32,601 nt of DNA from Psychrobacter sp. UBA6766 (GTDB lineage: Bacteria; Pseudomonadota; Gammaproteobacteria; Pseudomonadales; Moraxellaceae), in contig NZ_DKGQ01000029.1 of NCBI RefSeq assembly GCF_002453355.1, positions 1 through 32,601 of the forward strand, in the 5' to 3' direction. A program made the translations under genes and the position numbers. Each line of letters starts with the position of its first letter. Position 1 is the first letter of the stretch. Shown piece by piece: positions 15,330-23,350 of the stretch. The notes beneath the pieces were generated by a model. The model did no database searches. It had not been told where the DNA came from and saw nothing but the letters and a program-made list of their open reading frames with translations.

Positions 15330-15911
15330 ATGAAATTATTAAAAGCTGCGTTGTTTACCGCCCTGTTTTCTTGTGCAGGCCTTGCCAACGCTGAGTTAAT
15401 ATCAAACGTGCCACTTGATACCTCACGTTTTGAGCTAATGCCTATCAGTGAGCTGTCTGCCAGCGCTGCCCAAGGTAACAATCACGCCCAGTTTTATTTA
15501 GCCAAGCGTTTGCAAAAGGGTGAAGGCGTTGCCCAAAACACTCAGCAAGCGATTCAATGGTACACCAAAGCAGCTCAACAAGGCGTTGCCCCAGCTCAGT
15601 TGAACCTTGCCATCATGTATTTGCGCGGTGAAGGCGTACAACCAAACCTTCAACAAGCGCGTCTATGGTTAGAAAAAGCCGCAATGCGCGGTGATAACCG
15701 TGCCAGCTATACGCTTGCCCTGCTTGATGAAAAGCAAAAGAACTTGGTTGATGCCTATAAATGGTACGACTTGGCTGCCCGTGATGGCATGCTTGATGAA
15801 AAAGTCCGTAACAAAGCACGCGGTAAAATCGGTCAATTGGCTTTGAACTTATCAAGTGCTGATATCGCTAGCGCTCGTAGCAAAGCCGATACTTGGTTTC
15901 AGAGTAAATAA
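15330..15911 (+). CDS. Exported Sel1-repeat protein
   Basis: A 193-residue periplasmic protein. Signal peptide at residues 1-21, cleavage likely after ANA. The mature part has about three Sel1-type (TPR-like) repeats between residues 45 and 155: segments with KRLQKGEGVAQNTQQAIQWY, then MYLRGEGVQPNLQQARLWL, then a shorter DEKQKNLVDAYKWY. Sel1 repeats form alpha-helical scaffolds for protein-protein contacts, so it probably binds a partner in the periplasm. No neighbour suggests which. Monocistronic, with a good terminator downstream. Confidence 0.9.
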   Translation: MKLLKAALFTALFSCAGLANAELISNVPLDTSRFELMPISELSASAAQGNNHAQFYLAKRLQKGEGVAQNTQQAIQWYTKAAQQGVAPAQLNLAIMYLRGEGVQPNLQQARLWLEKAAMRGDNRASYTLALLDEKQKNLVDAYKWYDLAARDGMLDEKVRNKARGKIGQLALNLSSADIASARSKADTWFQSK

Positions 15912-15949
15912 GTAAACCAAACTTTAATTTTACGTCATGCATATTAATT

Positions 15950-15976
15950 AAGCTCAGTATTTTACTGAGCTTTTTT
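15950..15976 (+). terminator. Terminator of the Sel1-repeat gene
   Basis: Ten-base-pair stem AAGCTCAGTA/TACTGAGCTT with a 3-base loop, then T run. Confidence 0.88.
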
Positions 15977-16163
15977 ATTGATTACTTTTTATAATTTATT
16001 AAATTTCTCTAGAAATTGAAAATGATAAAACTTCCAAAACTTTTTTAAAATTTGTTAAACTACGCCCGCATTAGTCAATTCCACAATTGCGCTAGTGTTA
16101 TATCTAATCTACATACTTAAACCCAATGCACTAGGTTTACGACCTAGCCAGCAGGAGAAAAAC

Positions 16164-17219
16164 ATGAGCACCTCACAAGCAACTAACGTTAAAGCATCAA
16201 ACCATGCCACCGAATACGACAGCGTCACCAATAACATCGTCGTTGCCGCCCTCTATAAGTTCACCCGTTTTGCTGATTTTGAGCAATATCGCGAGTCAAT
16301 TTTAAATACCATGCTGGATAACGACGTCAAAGGAACGCTATTAATTGCTAGCGAAGGTATTAACGGCACAATTTCTGGTAGCCGCCAAGGTATCGATAAC
16401 GTCCTTGACTACTTGCGCAGTATCGAAGCGATTGGCAGCTTTACCTTTAAAGAGTCTTATACCGATGCCCAGCCTTTTTATCGCACTAAGGTAAAGCTTA
16501 AAAAAGAAATCGTCACCATGGGCGTTGAGAATATCGACCCGTTACAATCGGTAGGTCGCTACGTGAAGCCAAGCGAATGGAATGCGCTTATTTCAGACCC
16601 TGACGTTATCCTAATCGATACCCGTAACGATTATGAAGTGCAAATTGGTACCTTTCAAAATGCCATTAATCCAAATACCGAAACCTTCCGCGAGTTCCCA
16701 GAGTATGTGGCAAAAGAGCTCGATCCTGCGAAACATAAAAAAGTTGCGATGTTCTGTACCGGCGGTATCCGCTGTGAAAAATCGACAGCATTTATGCGCG
16801 AGCAAGGCTTTGAAGAGGTCTATCATTTAGAAGGCGGGATTTTAAAGTATTTAGAAGAAATTCCAGCCAGCGAGTCTATGTGGCAAGGTGATTGCTTTGT
16901 CTTTGACAACCGTGTGTCGGTCAATCATAACCTAGAAAAAGGCAACTATGAACAATGCTTTGCTTGCCGAATGCCGATTACTCAAGAGGATATGCAAAGC
17001 GCTGCCTATATTAAAGGCGAATCGTGCCCGCATTGTATCGATAAAGCAACCGAGGAACAAAAAGCCCGTTTTCGTGAACGCGAGCATCAAATGCAGCTAG
17101 CAAAAAGACGCGGCGAAGCGCATATCGGTAGCGACGTCATTGACGTGATTGAAAAGCGCAAAGCGGCTAAGATTGAAGCTCGCCGTCAAGCGGAAGCCGC
17201 CAATAAAGCCAAAGCTTAA
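16164..17219 (+). CDS. trhO: tRNA uridine-34 hydroxylase TrhO (YceA family)
   Basis: TrhO, a rhodanese-domain protein, uses oxygen to hydroxylate uridine 34 of certain tRNAs on the way to 5-methoxy- or 5-carboxymethoxyuridine. The 351 residues contain the N-terminal acylphosphatase-like YceA domain (NGTISGS), then the rhodanese domain with Cys198 in FCTGGIRCEKS, and a C-terminal part with CFACR and CPHC, a probable metal-binding cluster. A lysine/arginine/alanine-rich tail follows. The frame extends upstream to a GTG at 16095, but the ATG at 16164 with AGGAG at 16153-16157 is clearly the start. A 6-base-pair hairpin (16131-16147) lies just ahead of this ribosome binding site. Confidence 0.95.
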   Translation: MSTSQATNVKASNHATEYDSVTNNIVVAALYKFTRFADFEQYRESILNTMLDNDVKGTLLIASEGINGTISGSRQGIDNVLDYLRSIEAIGSFTFKESYTDAQPFYRTKVKLKKEIVTMGVENIDPLQSVGRYVKPSEWNALISDPDVILIDTRNDYEVQIGTFQNAINPNTETFREFPEYVAKELDPAKHKKVAMFCTGGIRCEKSTAFMREQGFEEVYHLEGGILKYLEEIPASESMWQGDCFVFDNRVSVNHNLEKGNYEQCFACRMPITQEDMQSAAYIKGESCPHCIDKATEEQKARFREREHQMQLAKRRGEAHIGSDVIDVIEKRKAAKIEARRQAEAANKAKA

Positions 17220-17273
17220 TAAGTTAAATCAACCAAAGCTTAACGGCATTAAGGTTTATTAAATAAGAGTTAT

Positions 17274-17305
17274 AAAAAAAGAGGTCACTAGCGCCTCTTT
17301 TTTTT
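17274..17305. terminator. Terminator of trhO, possibly bidirectional
   Basis: A-run plus GAGG pairs with CCTC plus T-run (11 pairs) around a 9-base loop. It ends trhO and, since both arms carry runs, could also stop transcripts from the converging DUF488 gene after they cross the MITE. Confidence 0.8.
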
Positions 17306-17324
17306 GTTCCTTTTATTTATATTA

Positions 17325-17494
17325 GGGCGTGTCCTCATTTTAAAAATGGTGATAAAAATGAGGTAAATTGCCGTCAAGCAAGGAAAATAGTGCAGATAAT
17401 ATCGAGATATTACCTAGCTATTTGACGCTGTTTGGCAAAATTTAACCATTTTTAGCCCATTTAGATTGCTATCGGTTAAATTGAGGACACGCTC
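17325..17494. mobile_element. 170-bp MITE with terminal inverted repeats, inserted at TA
   Basis: The ends read GGGCGTGTCCTCA and (reverse complement of the right end) GAGCGTGTCCTCA, 12 of 13 identical, flanked on both sides by TA. Inner pairs continue: CGTCAA/TTGACG (17372-17377 with 17422-17427), TTGCC/GGCAA, AAAAATGG/CCATTTTT and a central AATATC-GA-GATATT, so almost the whole element folds into one imperfect hairpin. No coding capacity. This is the structure of a miniature element mobilised by a related full-length insertion sequence; a TA duplication is compatible with IS630/Tc1-type or some IS5-group elements. The end seen at 32585-32601 is closely related. Confidence 0.85.
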
Positions 17495-18027
17495 TACACT
17501 GCTGGATAAACCACTTGGCCTTGACTATTTAGCTCAGCCCCTGGTGTTGGCTTGGCAGGATCTAAGCGACCAACGCCCATAATATGCTCTACCCTATCGC
17601 CTCTCAGCAGTAAATAATCGGTAATGATACGTCGATGGCAACGCCACCAAACTGCTTCAGAGCACATAAGGGTAAGACGCTGTTTTTTTCCGAGTTGAAT
17701 GAGTTGGTCGAGGGCTGCTTGAAAAGTATCACTTAACGCATAATCCGCATAGTTATGAAAAGCTTGCACACGCCATAGATTATTAATGTCTTCATCGACT
17801 TGCTTTTGCTTTGGACGTCGCCCACCAAGGTCGGCGCAGTGCTGATAACTGATGCCAACTTGACTGAGCGCTTGCGGAAAAGTATCGATATTAAAATCAG
17901 GGTTGGTACGTGAACGGGGAAAGCTGCGCACATCAATGAGCAGTTCGATATCGGCTGCTTGAAGCATCTCAATCAGCTCCTCAAGGCTACGGGTCGAATG
18001 TCCAATAGTATAGAATGTGGTGGTCAT
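17494..18027 (-). CDS. DUF488 family protein, stop codon formed by MITE insertion
   Basis: A 177-residue DUF488 protein; the family is widespread and of uncertain biochemical role. Recognisable parts: FYTIGHSTRSLEE (5-17), IDVRSFPRS (31-39), HCADLGGRRP (63-72) and the conserved LMCSE...CHRRI region (120-134). The C-terminus ends YPAV, close to where many family members end. The stop codon TAG (complement of 17494-17496) consists of the TA target-site bases plus the first base of the MITE, so the insertion has replaced the original C-terminal end; the loss is probably only a few residues. No terminator between gene and MITE. Confidence 0.85.
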   Translation of the reverse strand: MTTTFYTIGHSTRSLEELIEMLQAADIELLIDVRSFPRSRTNPDFNIDTFPQALSQVGISYQHCADLGGRRPKQKQVDEDINNLWRVQAFHNYADYALSDTFQAALDQLIQLGKKQRLTLMCSEAVWWRCHRRIITDYLLLRGDRVEHIMGVGRLDPAKPTPGAELNSQGQVVYPAV

Positions 18028-18253
18028 GAGTTAAGCCATTATCGTTTTGGATTTTATTATTTTTGAATTTTATTGTTGTCGTCTTATGTTGAATGGTTCA
18101 ATGGTTTTACTCATTCAATATTAACCAGCTTGAACTTGCTCAATCATTAGGACTTTTGTATGACTATGATGGCGAAGGCCGTTAATGCTGCAAAATCGAT
18201 CAAAGCAAAGCAAAATAATCTAAATTTTTGCTGTTTATAACGCTACCCAACAT

Positions 18254-18288
18254 AAAAAAAGAGAGCCTTAACTAAGCCCCTCTTTTTT
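18254..18288. terminator. Terminator after hydroxyisourate hydrolase gene
   Basis: AAAAAAGAG pairs with CTCTTTTTT around a 16-base interior, with runs on both strands. Lies 30 bases after the stop codon of the minus-strand gene; nothing convergent needs it on the plus strand. Confidence 0.72.
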
Positions 18289-18318
18289 GACGTTTACAAT
18301 GCGTTTTATCGAATACTA

Positions 18319-18750
18319 TCAGCTTCCACGGTAAGTACTGTAGCCATAAGGTGATAAAGTAATAGGAACATGGTAGTGATTATCGCCTTCGATATTGAAA
18401 TTCACTTCAACGTAGGGATAAAAGGATTTTAAACCTTGGTTGTGAAAATAAGGGGTGGTCTCAAATATAAGCTTATATGTGCCGTCATGCTCGACGCCGT
18501 CTTGGTTTGGTAAAAAGTTACCAATACGACCACTCTCATCAGTCTTTTGCGTATTCAGTAATTTCCAACTACCTGTCTTTTCTTGCATCATCAGTCTTAC
18601 ATTGACGTTTGGCGCTGGTTTGCCAGTACTAATGTCCAAGATATGACTGGATAATTGATACTTGTCTTGGTCGCCTGCCGCATAACTTGCGGTCGCGCCC
18701 AGAGCCAATACACTGCCTAATGCAGCAGCTTTTATTATAGTTCTTTTCAT
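18319..18750 (-). CDS. Exported 5-hydroxyisourate hydrolase (transthyretin-like)
   Basis: Hydrolyses 5-hydroxyisourate, the product of urate oxidation, to OHCU. The 143 residues comprise a signal peptide (1-24, cleavage after SYA) and a complete transthyretin-like domain. Active-site residues of the family are in place: His36 (LSSHILD), Arg75 (DESGRIG), His127 (HYHVPI) and the C-terminal YRGS. The signal peptide puts it in the periplasm, as in other periplasmic members. No urate oxidase, OHCU decarboxylase or allantoinase gene is nearby, so its source of substrate is unclear. Single gene with own terminator. Confidence 0.92.
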   Translation of the reverse strand: MKRTIIKAAALGSVLALGATASYAAGDQDKYQLSSHILDISTGKPAPNVNVRLMMQEKTGSWKLLNTQKTDESGRIGNFLPNQDGVEHDGTYKLIFETTPYFHNQGLKSFYPYVEVNFNIEGDNHYHVPITLSPYGYSTYRGS

Positions 18751-18910
18751 AAAAACCCTTATATAGAGTTTGATTTGATTTACTGAACGATTATTAGTGT
18801 AGTATAAGTTGTTATAGACACATCATTGTAAAGAAGATGTTAATTTATATAGTGGGTTTTTATAGGATGTGCCTGTCGTGCTAATCAGTTCGCCATCAAA
18901 ACAAATAACA

Positions 18911-18946
18911 AAAAAATAGCAGGCAACCAGTTTGGTTATCTGCTAT
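18911..18946 (-). terminator. Terminator of serA
   Basis: Stem ATAGCAG/CTGCTAT with an inner AACC/GGTT stem and 5-base loop, followed by six T on the minus strand. Lies 36 bases after the serA stop codon. Confidence 0.82.
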
Positions 18947-18981
18947 CGATAGGCGAGTACTTCGTTTTAAATTAAGACTAT

Positions 18982-20208
18982 TTAAAATAAAATACGTACA
19001 CGAATCGTTTCTTCAACATCTTTAAGCTGATCTAACGCCGCTGTTGAGTCGTTATAATCGACATCCATGACAAGATAACCAACGTCACCTTCAGTCATTA
19101 GGCTTTGCGCTAAGATATTAATATTTGCTTCAGCAAACAGACGGTTAATCTGTGACAATACGCCTGGGACGTTTTTATGGATATGAAGCAGACGATGCGA
19201 GCCTTCTTTAAACGGCAGAGAAACTTCTGGGAAATTGACGGCTGTTGCTGTATCGCCTTGGTCAGAGTATCGAACGAACTTATCTGCAACTTCAAGACCG
19301 ATATTGGCTTGCGCTTCTTGCGTTGAACCACCGATATGCGGCGTCAAGATAACGTTATCGAATTTACGCAGTGGTGACTCAAACTCTTCGTCAGCAGATT
19401 TTGGCTCTTTTGGGAACACGTCAATCGCTGCGCCCAATACTTTACCTGACTCAAGCACTGCCGCCAAATCATTAATTTCAACACAGGTACCGCGCGCCGC
19501 ATTAATAAAGTAGCTGCCATCTTTCATATGAGCAAATTGCTCAGCTTTCATCATATAGCGAGTACTTGGAACATCAGGAACATGCAAGGTGACGATATCA
19601 GCGGTTGATAATAACTCTTCTAAGCTACCTACTTGCACGGCGTTACCGAGTGGCAATTTGGTCACAACATCATGATAGATGACTTTCATACCGAAGCTTT
19701 CTGCCAATACCGACAATTGCGAGCCGATAGAGCCATATCCTACGATACCGATGGTTTTGCCGCGAACTTCGTGTGAATTAGTCGCAGATTTGCCCCAGCC
19801 GCCACGATGAACGGTTGCATTTTTTTCAGGGATACCACGGTATAGCATAATGGCTTCAGCCAATACTAGCTCAGCGACCGAGCGGGTGTTCGAATATGGC
19901 GCGTTAAAGACAGGAATACCTAAATCACGAGCAGCGTCTAAGTCTACTTGGTTGGTACCGATACAAAAGCAGCCAATACCGATAAGCTTGTGGGCGTGCT
20001 CTAAGACTTCACGCGTCAGCTGCGTGCGCGAGCGGATACCGATGAAGTGAGCATCTTTAATCTTTTCGATCAGCTCATCTTGATCTAAGGCGTGACTAAT
20101 ATTCTCGATGTTATGATAACCAGCCCCTTCCAATACTTTTAACGCATTGTCATGTAGACCTTCAAGCAATAAAAACCGGATCTTGTCTTTTTGTAGTGAT
20201 AACGCCAT
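18982..20208 (-). CDS. serA: D-3-phosphoglycerate dehydrogenase
   Basis: First enzyme of serine synthesis: oxidises 3-phosphoglycerate with NAD+. Like E. coli SerA it belongs to the short, two-domain-plus-ACT type (408 residues). The NAD motif GYGSIGS is at 157-163; the catalytic triad is Arg239 (ARGT), Glu268 and His291 (PHIGGST). The C-terminal ACT domain retains His344, Asn346 and Asn364, the residues that bind inhibitory serine in the E. coli enzyme, so feedback control is expected. This type also reduces 2-oxoglutarate to D-2-hydroxyglutarate. The divergent neighbour encodes a probable D-2-hydroxyglutarate dehydrogenase. Confidence 0.97.
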   Translation of the reverse strand: MALSLQKDKIRFLLLEGLHDNALKVLEGAGYHNIENISHALDQDELIEKIKDAHFIGIRSRTQLTREVLEHAHKLIGIGCFCIGTNQVDLDAARDLGIPVFNAPYSNTRSVAELVLAEAIMLYRGIPEKNATVHRGGWGKSATNSHEVRGKTIGIVGYGSIGSQLSVLAESFGMKVIYHDVVTKLPLGNAVQVGSLEELLSTADIVTLHVPDVPSTRYMMKAEQFAHMKDGSYFINAARGTCVEINDLAAVLESGKVLGAAIDVFPKEPKSADEEFESPLRKFDNVILTPHIGGSTQEAQANIGLEVADKFVRYSDQGDTATAVNFPEVSLPFKEGSHRLLHIHKNVPGVLSQINRLFAEANINILAQSLMTEGDVGYLVMDVDYNDSTAALDQLKDVEETIRVRILF

Positions 20209-20602
20209 GTGAGAACTGTCCTATAATTGTCTTATAAAAATCATCAGTGGGATAAGGCTGATGGATGAAACGAAAACAGTCTGGATATCTTACACAAAAT
20301 TCGGCAGCGATGTTAGCAGATTAGATGAATTATTGCTTACCAAGCCTGAAAACTTTTTATGCTATAGTGAATCATGGTATATAAAACTTATAACCAAACC
20401 TTATTAAACTGTTTTTAATGATTTAGGTGAGACAGATAGTTGCGTGACGGCATATCTATCTATCATTGCTCTACTTGCTCGCTTATACTTATCTAAACCT
20501 AATTATTTATATAAACACAGTTGTCACCGTTTCGTTATATCCATTTAGCGATATAATAATCCCTTTTATGCATAGCGCTTACGTTTCTGCCGAGATTTGA
20601 CC
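20209..20602. other. Divergent control region between serA and the flavoenzyme gene
   Basis: About 390 bases. It contains a promoter-like TATAGT near 20360, and TATAAT at 20552-20557 for the plus-strand gene. The latter is embedded in a perfect inverted repeat, listed separately. No gene is supported. Confidence 0.5.
20535..20556. promoter_or_regulatory. Inverted repeat overlapping the -10 box: candidate operator
   Basis: TTATATC (20535-20541) and GATATAA (20550-20556) are a perfect 7-base inverted repeat with an 8-base centre. The right arm overlaps TATAAT (20552-20557), so a bound dimer would block transcription of the dehydrogenase gene. The symmetry and size are typical of dimeric regulators (GntR, TetR, LysR types); which one is unknown. 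Confidence 0.4.
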
Positions 20603-22063
20603 ATGACCTCTTTAGCCAGCCAAAGCAACACTACCAATCAAAACGACCCTACAACTTATTCTGCTGCTGTTCAAAGCATTTTAAGCAGTTTACTTGATAC
20701 TCATCAGTTTGACGCCAGCCAAATCAAAACCGACAGTGAAAGTTTAGAGCATTGGGGCAAAGACTGGACCAAGCATTTCGCTCCAGCTGCCGCTGCGATT
20801 GTCTTTCCAAAGACCACTGAGCAAGTGCAAGCGATTGTACTCCTTGCCAATGAGCATAATGTCGTCCTCACCCCAAGTGGTGGTCGTACCGGTCTGTCTG
20901 CTGGCGCGGTCGCTGCTAATGGGGAAATTGTCGTTAGTATGGATAAGATGAACCGTATTGGGCAGTTCTACCCTGCCGACCGTATGGTTGAGATTGAAGC
21001 CGGCGTCGTCACTGAGCAGCTACAATTGTTTGCTGAATCAAAAGACCTCTACTACCCTGTTGACTTTGCCTCAGCAGGCTCCAGTCAAATCGGCGGTAAT
21101 ATCGGTACCAATGCCGGCGGTATTAAAGTCATTCGCTATGGCATGACCCGTCAATGGATTATGGGATTAACGGTCGTCACTGGTAAAGGTGATATCTTGC
21201 AGCTCAACCGGGGAATGGTGAAAAACGCCACCGGTTATGATTTGCGTCAACTCTTTATCGGTAGTGAAGGTACGCTAGGATTAGTGACCCATGCCCAAAT
21301 CAAACTTGAGCGTCAGCCACAAAACTTAAACGTCATGGTCTTAGGCATGGACAGTTTTAACGATGTGATGAATGTGCTGTCTGCCTTTCAAGCAAAAATT
21401 GATTTGACTGCTTTTGAGTTTTTTGATGATGTGGCGATTGATAAGTTAATGGCGCATGGCCAAGTTCAAGAGCCGTTTGAATCGCGAACCAAGTTTTATA
21501 CGCTGCTAGAGTTTGAAGCACCTTATGAGCCTATCATGGATAAAGCCATGGCAATCTTCGAGCAGTGCATGGAGCAAGGCTGGATTGTTGATGGGGTGAT
21601 GAGTCAAAGTATTGCGCAAGCGGAAGAGCTGTGGAAGCTACGTGAATATATATCAGAAACCATTTCAGTATTCACCCCTTATAAAAACGATGTTTCGGTA
21701 TTAATCAGCTACGTTCCTGAATTTATCGCTGAGATTGATCATATCGTCAGCAGTAACTATCCTGACTTTGAAGTCTGCTGGTTTGGTCATATCGGCGATG
21801 GAAATTTGCATTTGAATATATTAAAGCCTGAAAACATGAGTAAAGATGATTTCTTTAGCGAATGTCAAATTGTCAATAAATACGTGTTTGAGACGGTGCA
21901 AAAATATGGTGGCTCGGTATCCGCTGAGCATGGCGTTGGAATGACCAAAAAGCCGTATCTAAACTATAGTCGCAGCGAAACTGAGATTGAATATTTAAAA
22001 GCGGTCAAAAAAGTCTTTGATCCAAATAGTATTATGAACCGTGGTAAGATTTTTGATTTGTAA
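20603..22063 (+). CDS. FAD-dependent D-2-hydroxyacid dehydrogenase, probably D-2-hydroxyglutarate dehydrogenase
   Basis: A 486-residue flavoprotein of the FAD-binding-4 / FAD-oxidase-C family (GlcD, D-lactate and D-2-hydroxyglutarate dehydrogenases). The FAD domain includes PSGGRTGLSAGA (91-102), GGNIGTNAGG and VKNATGYDL; the substrate domain ends with HIGDGNLH (His396 onward) and SAEHGVG (His443), the His/Glu metal site of the family. Gene context favours D-2-hydroxyglutarate: it is divergent from serA, whose product makes this compound as a side reaction, a pairing established in Pseudomonas. D-lactate or glycolate are alternatives. A TTG two codons upstream could also start it, but the ATG at 20603 is preferred; ribosome binding site weak. 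Confidence 0.9.
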   Translation: MTSLASQSNTTNQNDPTTYSAAVQSILSSLLDTHQFDASQIKTDSESLEHWGKDWTKHFAPAAAAIVFPKTTEQVQAIVLLANEHNVVLTPSGGRTGLSAGAVAANGEIVVSMDKMNRIGQFYPADRMVEIEAGVVTEQLQLFAESKDLYYPVDFASAGSSQIGGNIGTNAGGIKVIRYGMTRQWIMGLTVVTGKGDILQLNRGMVKNATGYDLRQLFIGSEGTLGLVTHAQIKLERQPQNLNVMVLGMDSFNDVMNVLSAFQAKIDLTAFEFFDDVAIDKLMAHGQVQEPFESRTKFYTLLEFEAPYEPIMDKAMAIFEQCMEQGWIVDGVMSQSIAQAEELWKLREYISETISVFTPYKNDVSVLISYVPEFIAEIDHIVSSNYPDFEVCWFGHIGDGNLHLNILKPENMSKDDFFSECQIVNKYVFETVQKYGGSVSAEHGVGMTKKPYLNYSRSETEIEYLKAVKKVFDPNSIMNRGKIFDL

Positions 22064-22103
22064 TTGGTTTAACTTACTATTATTGCAATAAGTTTGATGA
22101 CAT

Positions 22104-22142
22104 AAAAAAAGACGCTAAACGTTAAGTCTGGCGTCATTTTTT
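22104..22142. terminator. Bidirectional terminator between dehydrogenase and BLUF genes
   Basis: GACGC/GCGTC stem with a 15-base interior, an A run before it and a T run after it. Sits between convergent stop codons at 22063 and 22170. Confidence 0.7.
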
Positions 22143-22169
22143 ATGGTTATTTGAACAAAATAGTATGAC

Positions 22170-22799
22170 TTACAAATACAACAGTACCAAACCGACGACT
22201 AACAGTACACTTAAAAAACCTTGCACAACTAAAAAGGCTTGATGCGGAGCGGCGATATGGCGCACCATATTACCGAACGCATTGTAAGTAATGCCAGCGG
22301 CTTTGATATGAGGCGGGGTATCAAAGGTTTTAATAACTTGCAAAAATTTCTCGGTACGCTCGGCTGACCAACCGTTCGGCGCAAAGGGTAAATATGGCGA
22401 CAATTGAGCCGCTTGCTTTTTAGTAGCTGGCGACCAAAGCCAACGCTCCAAAAACAGCAAACGCATCCGCCAATCAGCAAAGCTACGATGACTGATCGTT
22501 TGTAAGAGCAATACTTGCACGTTTTTATGGCGCTTATCCGCAAAAATACGCCGTGTCAGTGCCGCTACCTTGGCCTTTTCGCCTTCCATACATTGTAAAA
22601 AATGGCCATTTCCATAACACAATGTCCCTGTAATGCCGTGCTGCTCATTATAATCGCGCGCGTGACCTTCTACTTCACCGAATATTGTGGCGCTCAAACG
22701 CGAGCGCACTGTCAGGCTGCTAACATAAACCAGCTGTATCAATGCTGTGTCGTCTATTTCATCTAATTTGCTAAAGGCACTAGGATGAGTTAGAAGCAT
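22170..22799 (-). CDS. BLUF-domain blue-light sensor with C-terminal membrane helix
   Basis: BLUF domains bind FAD and sense blue light through a Tyr-Gln-FAD hydrogen-bond switch. Residues 19-115 show the domain: Tyr25 (LVYVSS), Asn51 before GITG (56-59), Gln69 in FLQCMEGE, and the Trp110/Met112 pair in DWRMRLLF, so the photocycle residues look intact. Residues 120-185 carry no output domain I can name. A hydrophobic helix at about 187-208 ends the protein, which would attach the sensor to the membrane as a tail anchor. A 17-residue extension precedes the domain. Most short BLUF proteins lack a membrane helix. No EAL/GGDEF or regulator gene is adjacent. Confidence 0.9.
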   Translation of the reverse strand: MLLTHPSAFSKLDEIDDTALIQLVYVSSLTVRSRLSATIFGEVEGHARDYNEQHGITGTLCYGNGHFLQCMEGEKAKVAALTRRIFADKRHKNVQVLLLQTISHRSFADWRMRLLFLERWLWSPATKKQAAQLSPYLPFAPNGWSAERTEKFLQVIKTFDTPPHIKAAGITYNAFGNMVRHIAAPHQAFLVVQGFLSVLLVVGLVLLYL

Positions 22800-23350
22800 A
22801 ATAAAAATCCTAAAAGGTCACTTTTAAAAGTAACCGAAAAAATGACGCTGGTACTTATCAAACTCTTAATCTACAAAAAATAGTGGCTCACAAAAACCTA
22901 GCAAATAGTTACGCCGCTTTGACTGTTATTAGTTACTAGGCTTGTTATCATAAGCACCGCACTATCAGTCATAATGACGTTTAATAGCATTTAAAATGGA
23001 TTGGTTAGCACAACCGCACAACCTTATAAAATAAAGACAGAATGCAGCGCCGAGGTAGTCACTTGCAAATATGCTAAATCGCCTCATTAAAATGAATAAC
23101 AACAGAGGCAAGTGTTATAACTTATTGTAAATACAAAGATAATTGATTGTAACGATTATATGAGCCTATTGATATACTTTTCTTGCGATTGATGCACAAG
23201 AAACGATGCGTTAGCGTCTACCTTTAATGATTGCCTCATCGCATTCATATCATGACCTTTTCGCCATTTTCTATGATTCATATTTTATAACCAGATTTTT
23301 CTGATTAACTTTATTAACAACCGTTTATTACAGCGACAGACAGGAACTCT
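22800..23350. other. Divergent intergenic region between BLUF and GNAT-nitrilase genes
   Basis: About 550 bases without a credible gene. It includes two overlapping inverted repeats at 23060-23114 (CACTTGC/GCAAGTG and GCCTC/GAGGC). No strong sigma-70 promoter stands out for either gene. Confidence 0.45.
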
